Assembly: GCF_000346465.2 (NCBI RefSeq)
Contig: NC_034011.1
Coordinates: 3,433,508-3,497,507, forward strand
Origin: Prunus persica
Taxonomy: Eukaryota > Streptophyta > Magnoliopsida > Rosales > Rosaceae
Length of the DNA stretch: 64,000 bases
Direction of reading: 5' to 3'
The notes under the pieces are model-generated. The model was not told the origin of the DNA, did no database searches, and was given only the letters and a program-made list of their open reading frames with translations. The position numbers and the translations under genes are program-made. How positions within the stretch are numbered: the first letter of the stretch is position 1; each line of letters starts with the position of its first letter. Shown here piece after piece: positions 63,401 through 64,000 of this stretch.

Positions 63401-64000
63401 TCGTGAGCTTCTGGGTGTACGATCATTCAAGTGATCAAAACATAGATATATGATAGTTCATAGAAATGTCCTTCAAATTAATATCCAAAATTGACACCAA
63501 CCATGGTTTTGACGTGTCTTGGTAAGGAGGGCCTCAGCTCTCCTCTCTCTCTCTCCTCCCAAGGATGAACTGTCAAATTTAATTTCAACCAGCCTTTTTC
63601 AAAAAGATGCATGGAATTGAAGGTCTTGGTTATGTGCATTGCTGGACCAAATTCTCACCTAATCAAGTCAGACACAAGAATTGGTTTTCAAATTTCATCC
63701 ACATGTTGCATGATTATATAAATGTGATTTATTACTTGGAGCCTTCTTAATAAAGTGCTAGGGGTTGTCTAACAATCTTTTGCATTATAACCTTCTTCTG
63801 TTTAATCCCCATTTCCCACTTTTAAGTGCTGGTTTTTGGGGTGTAGCAGGGTGGAGCTACACTTATATGTTTGTCTCTCTTTGTCGATTTGCCGCTCCAC
63901 GTGCAAGATGAACCTGCACGTGAAAAAGAACGTAAGCTTGATATATATTATTGGCTCATCCCATATTTTTGGAGCCAGTGGGTTGTCTAACATTTGTGAA
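60423..64000. other. HOTHEAD upstream region and gene-free right end of the window
   Basis: The first kilobase or so is presumably HOTHEAD promoter. The rest is AT-rich. The open frames at 62630-62830, 63008-63283, 63250-63453 and 63802-63993 have no domain or splice partners that I can recognise. No RNA gene is seen. Confidence 0.55.

Overview
This window looks like nuclear DNA of a dicot plant. The genes are split by many short AT-rich introns with GT..AG borders, the spacers are AT-rich, and small inverted-repeat transposons and GA/CT or TA microsatellites are common. Protein sequences and gene order suggest Rosaceae, probably Prunus or a relative. That placement is inferred from recalled family resemblance, not from a database search.

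Layout. (1) Positions 3-590 are the last exon of an INDETERMINATE-DOMAIN zinc-finger gene cut by the window edge. (2) Positions 591-16000 contain no host gene that I can recognise and form a transposon-rich interval. It holds a Tourist-like MITE, a SINE-like piece, a 495-bp fold-back element with a perfect 10-bp target duplication, two copies of another MITE (one carrying a nested insertion), an 89-bp minisatellite, and a complete young 6.08-kb LTR retrotransposon (9663-15742, target duplication AGCAA). The retrotransposon has no recognisable gag-pol but carries an intact 183-codon ORF on the opposite strand. It ends only 269 bp before the ATG of the next gene. (3) Positions 16012-30058 hold BGAL17 (19 exons, 698 aa), a 59-aa conserved-looking small-protein ORF on the minus strand, Mediator subunit MED9 and a LOB-domain gene. 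(4) Positions 30837-39920 hold, on the minus strand, an intronless PLS-class PPR gene and a 17-exon mitochondrial chaperonin CPN60/HSP60 gene. (5) Positions 42488-43252 encode an NDR1/HIN1-like (LEA_2) membrane protein. (6) Positions 43253-50602 form a 7-kb spacer with repeats. (7) Positions 50603-60303 hold a convergent pair: a nine-exon proline-rich receptor kinase of the ALE2 type and a six-exon HOTHEAD-type GMC oxidoreductase. (8) Positions 60304-64000 are the HOTHEAD promoter followed by spacer in which I see no gene.

For the multi-exon genes I read the splice sites directly. Every exon chain closes in frame to a length close to the family norm: 698 aa for BGAL17, 183 for MED9, 574 for CPN60, 863 for the ALE2-like kinase and 588 for HOTHEAD. 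The order BGAL17 - LBD - HOTHEAD matches, as I recall it, the Arabidopsis run At1g72990 - At1g72980 - At1g72970, with other genes interleaved here.

The genes do not form one pathway. They are housekeeping and developmental genes: nuclear transcription (IDD, MED9, LBD), organelle function (PPR, CPN60), and cell wall or surface (BGAL17, NHL, ALE2-like, HOTHEAD). The most unusual item is the recent non-autonomous retrotransposon with its antisense coiled-coil ORF and arrays of hairpin-forming repeats.
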